Of a DNA stretch of 54,108 nt, positions 53,450-54,108 are shown piece after piece (the first letter of the stretch is position 1; each line of letters opens with the position of its first letter). The stretch is taken from the NCBI GenBank assembly GCA_947632685.1, contig CANRQD010000001.1:1-54108 (forward strand), given 5' to 3'. The notes below the pieces were generated by a model. That model was not told the DNA's origin, did not search any database, and saw only the letters and a program-made list of their open reading frames with translations. Both the position numbers and the translations under genes were made by a program. This DNA is from an uncultured Bacilli bacterium (lineage in GTDB: Bacteria > Bacillota_I > Bacilli_A > RF39 > UBA660).

Positions 53450-54108
53450 ATGGTAAAGGAGAAAAAAATATTTTCAAAAACCGTAGAATTAAATATGTCG
53501 GAATATGTAAAAATGTTTAAAGCTATTCCTGATTTTTATTGGTCAGTACTTAAAAAAAGTTGTATAAATTTAATGGTGGTACTTTCTTTAATAGAATTAT
53601 ATTATAAAATGGATTTATTAAATTCTATTATATTTGATAGTGTAACTATATTACTAATTTCTATAATATATAAAATAAAAATAGATTGGTTGGCAAAAAA
53701 AATATATACACAACTACAAAATAAAAATAAAACAAAATATTCTATTATAAATGATTTTTATAAAACTTATTTGATAGTTAAAGATGGTGTTAATCAATCA
53801 AAATATATGTATTCTGATATGGATAAAATAATTGAAACTAATACAAATATATATTTATGTTTTGGTAAATATATATATTTTGTATGTAAAGAAAAATGCA
53901 CTAAAGATAATATTAATTTTATAAGGAATATTAATCCAAATATTTATTACAATAAAGAAGGTAAAAATAATTCTAAAATGTTATCTATAAAACAGCAAAA
54001 TTTTATTAGTAAATTATTATTAGTAATATTTATTGCTACTATTTTTAGTATATATGGTGCACTTATTACAATAGGTCTTTCAGCGCAAAATATTCCAAAT
54101 CATTTAGT
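53450..54108 (+). CDS. YcxB-like membrane protein, candidate Rhs immunity, 3' end outside
   Basis: An open frame from the ATG at 53450 (behind AAGGAAGGTGG, 53434-53444) runs off the window after 219 codons. Two membrane helices near residues 38-75 are followed by a cytoplasmic part with MYSDMDKIIETNTNIYLCFG, KYIYFVCKEKC, the pattern of the YcxB C-terminal domain, then another helix (KLLLVIFIATIFSIYGALIT). The gene directly after a polymorphic toxin normally encodes its immunity protein, and a membrane protein would suit a membrane-acting tip. Function is inferred from position. Confidence 0.7.
   Translation, partial: MVKEKKIFSKTVELNMSEYVKMFKAIPDFYWSVLKKSCINLMVVLSLIELYYKMDLLNSIIFDSVTILLISIIYKIKIDWLAKKIYTQLQNKNKTKYSIINDFYKTYLIVKDGVNQSKYMYSDMDKIIETNTNIYLCFGKYIYFVCKEKCTKDNINFIRNINPNIYYNKEGKNNSKMLSIKQQNFISKLLLVIFIATIFSIYGALITIGLSAQNIPNHL

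Noticed and set aside
24274..54108. Serine or tyrosine integrase within the visible part of the element
   Set aside because: No frame shows the catalytic R-H-R-Y pattern or the resolvase N-terminal motif.
1..54108. CRISPR arrays, tRNA genes, rRNA genes and insertion sequences
   Set aside because: Read through for regular direct repeats, cloverleaf T-arm sequences (GGTTCAAATCC type) and transposase motifs; none was found.

Overview
The window is AT-rich DNA from a low-GC Firmicute. Three things point to a spore-forming (or recently spore-forming) member of the Bacilli, probably a host-associated lineage: the gene order gyrB-gyrA / tadA-dnaX-ybaB-recR-bofA-holB-ricT-trmN6-rsmI / pth-mfd / spoVT / metG-tatD / rsmA-yabG; the sporulation genes bofA, spoVT and yabG; and chromosomal parS sites beside a Noc-type site. 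The species cannot be named from this sequence. TGG encodes Trp and TGA is used as a stop, so the code is standard.

Region 1 (1-24.2 kb) is a core chromosomal segment near the replication origin. It holds DNA topology and replication genes (gyrB partial, gyrA, dnaX, ybaB, recR, holB, mfd), the SRP RNA gene between gyrA and tadA, RNA and translation genes (tadA, trmN6-like, rsmI, pth, T-box-controlled metG, rsmA) and sporulation genes. A cassette between tatD and rsmA encodes three related surface proteins of TasA/camelysin type, a SipW-type signal peptidase and two unknown membrane proteins. The gyrA-SRP gap carries two parS sites and one perfect Noc-binding palindrome.

Region 2 (about 24.25 kb to the right edge) is an integrated mobile element. 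It begins inside yabG, which keeps only its first third. The left end holds a 22-bp inverted repeat with a related direct copy. Then come a Rep/DUF6017-like protein, ParA, ParB, a thioester/Cna-B adhesin with its sortase, SSB, a candidate oriT, MobC, a relaxase and a type IV secretion system of Gram-positive ICE type (PcfB/DUF3801, VirD4, pilin-like, VirB6-like, PrgI, VirB4, C39-like cell-wall peptidase). No integrase or right end is visible, so the element continues past 54,108.

Region 3 (43.8 kb to the end) is cargo. It opens with a strong promoter and a structured leader RNA, followed by a leader peptide and an HTH regulator. Next are a phage-type lysis set (XhlA-like, holin-like, M23 endopeptidase), a tail-collar-like protein, a 2062-residue Rhs/YD-repeat protein with a polymorphic tip and, at the edge, a YcxB-like membrane protein in the immunity position. 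A 73-nt leader cassette is repeated in front of both the lysis set and the collar-Rhs set. The best candidate for an undescribed system is this holin/endolysin + Rhs effector + immunity unit riding on a conjugative element, possibly a Gram-positive counterpart of holin/endolysin-dependent (type 10-like) toxin release.
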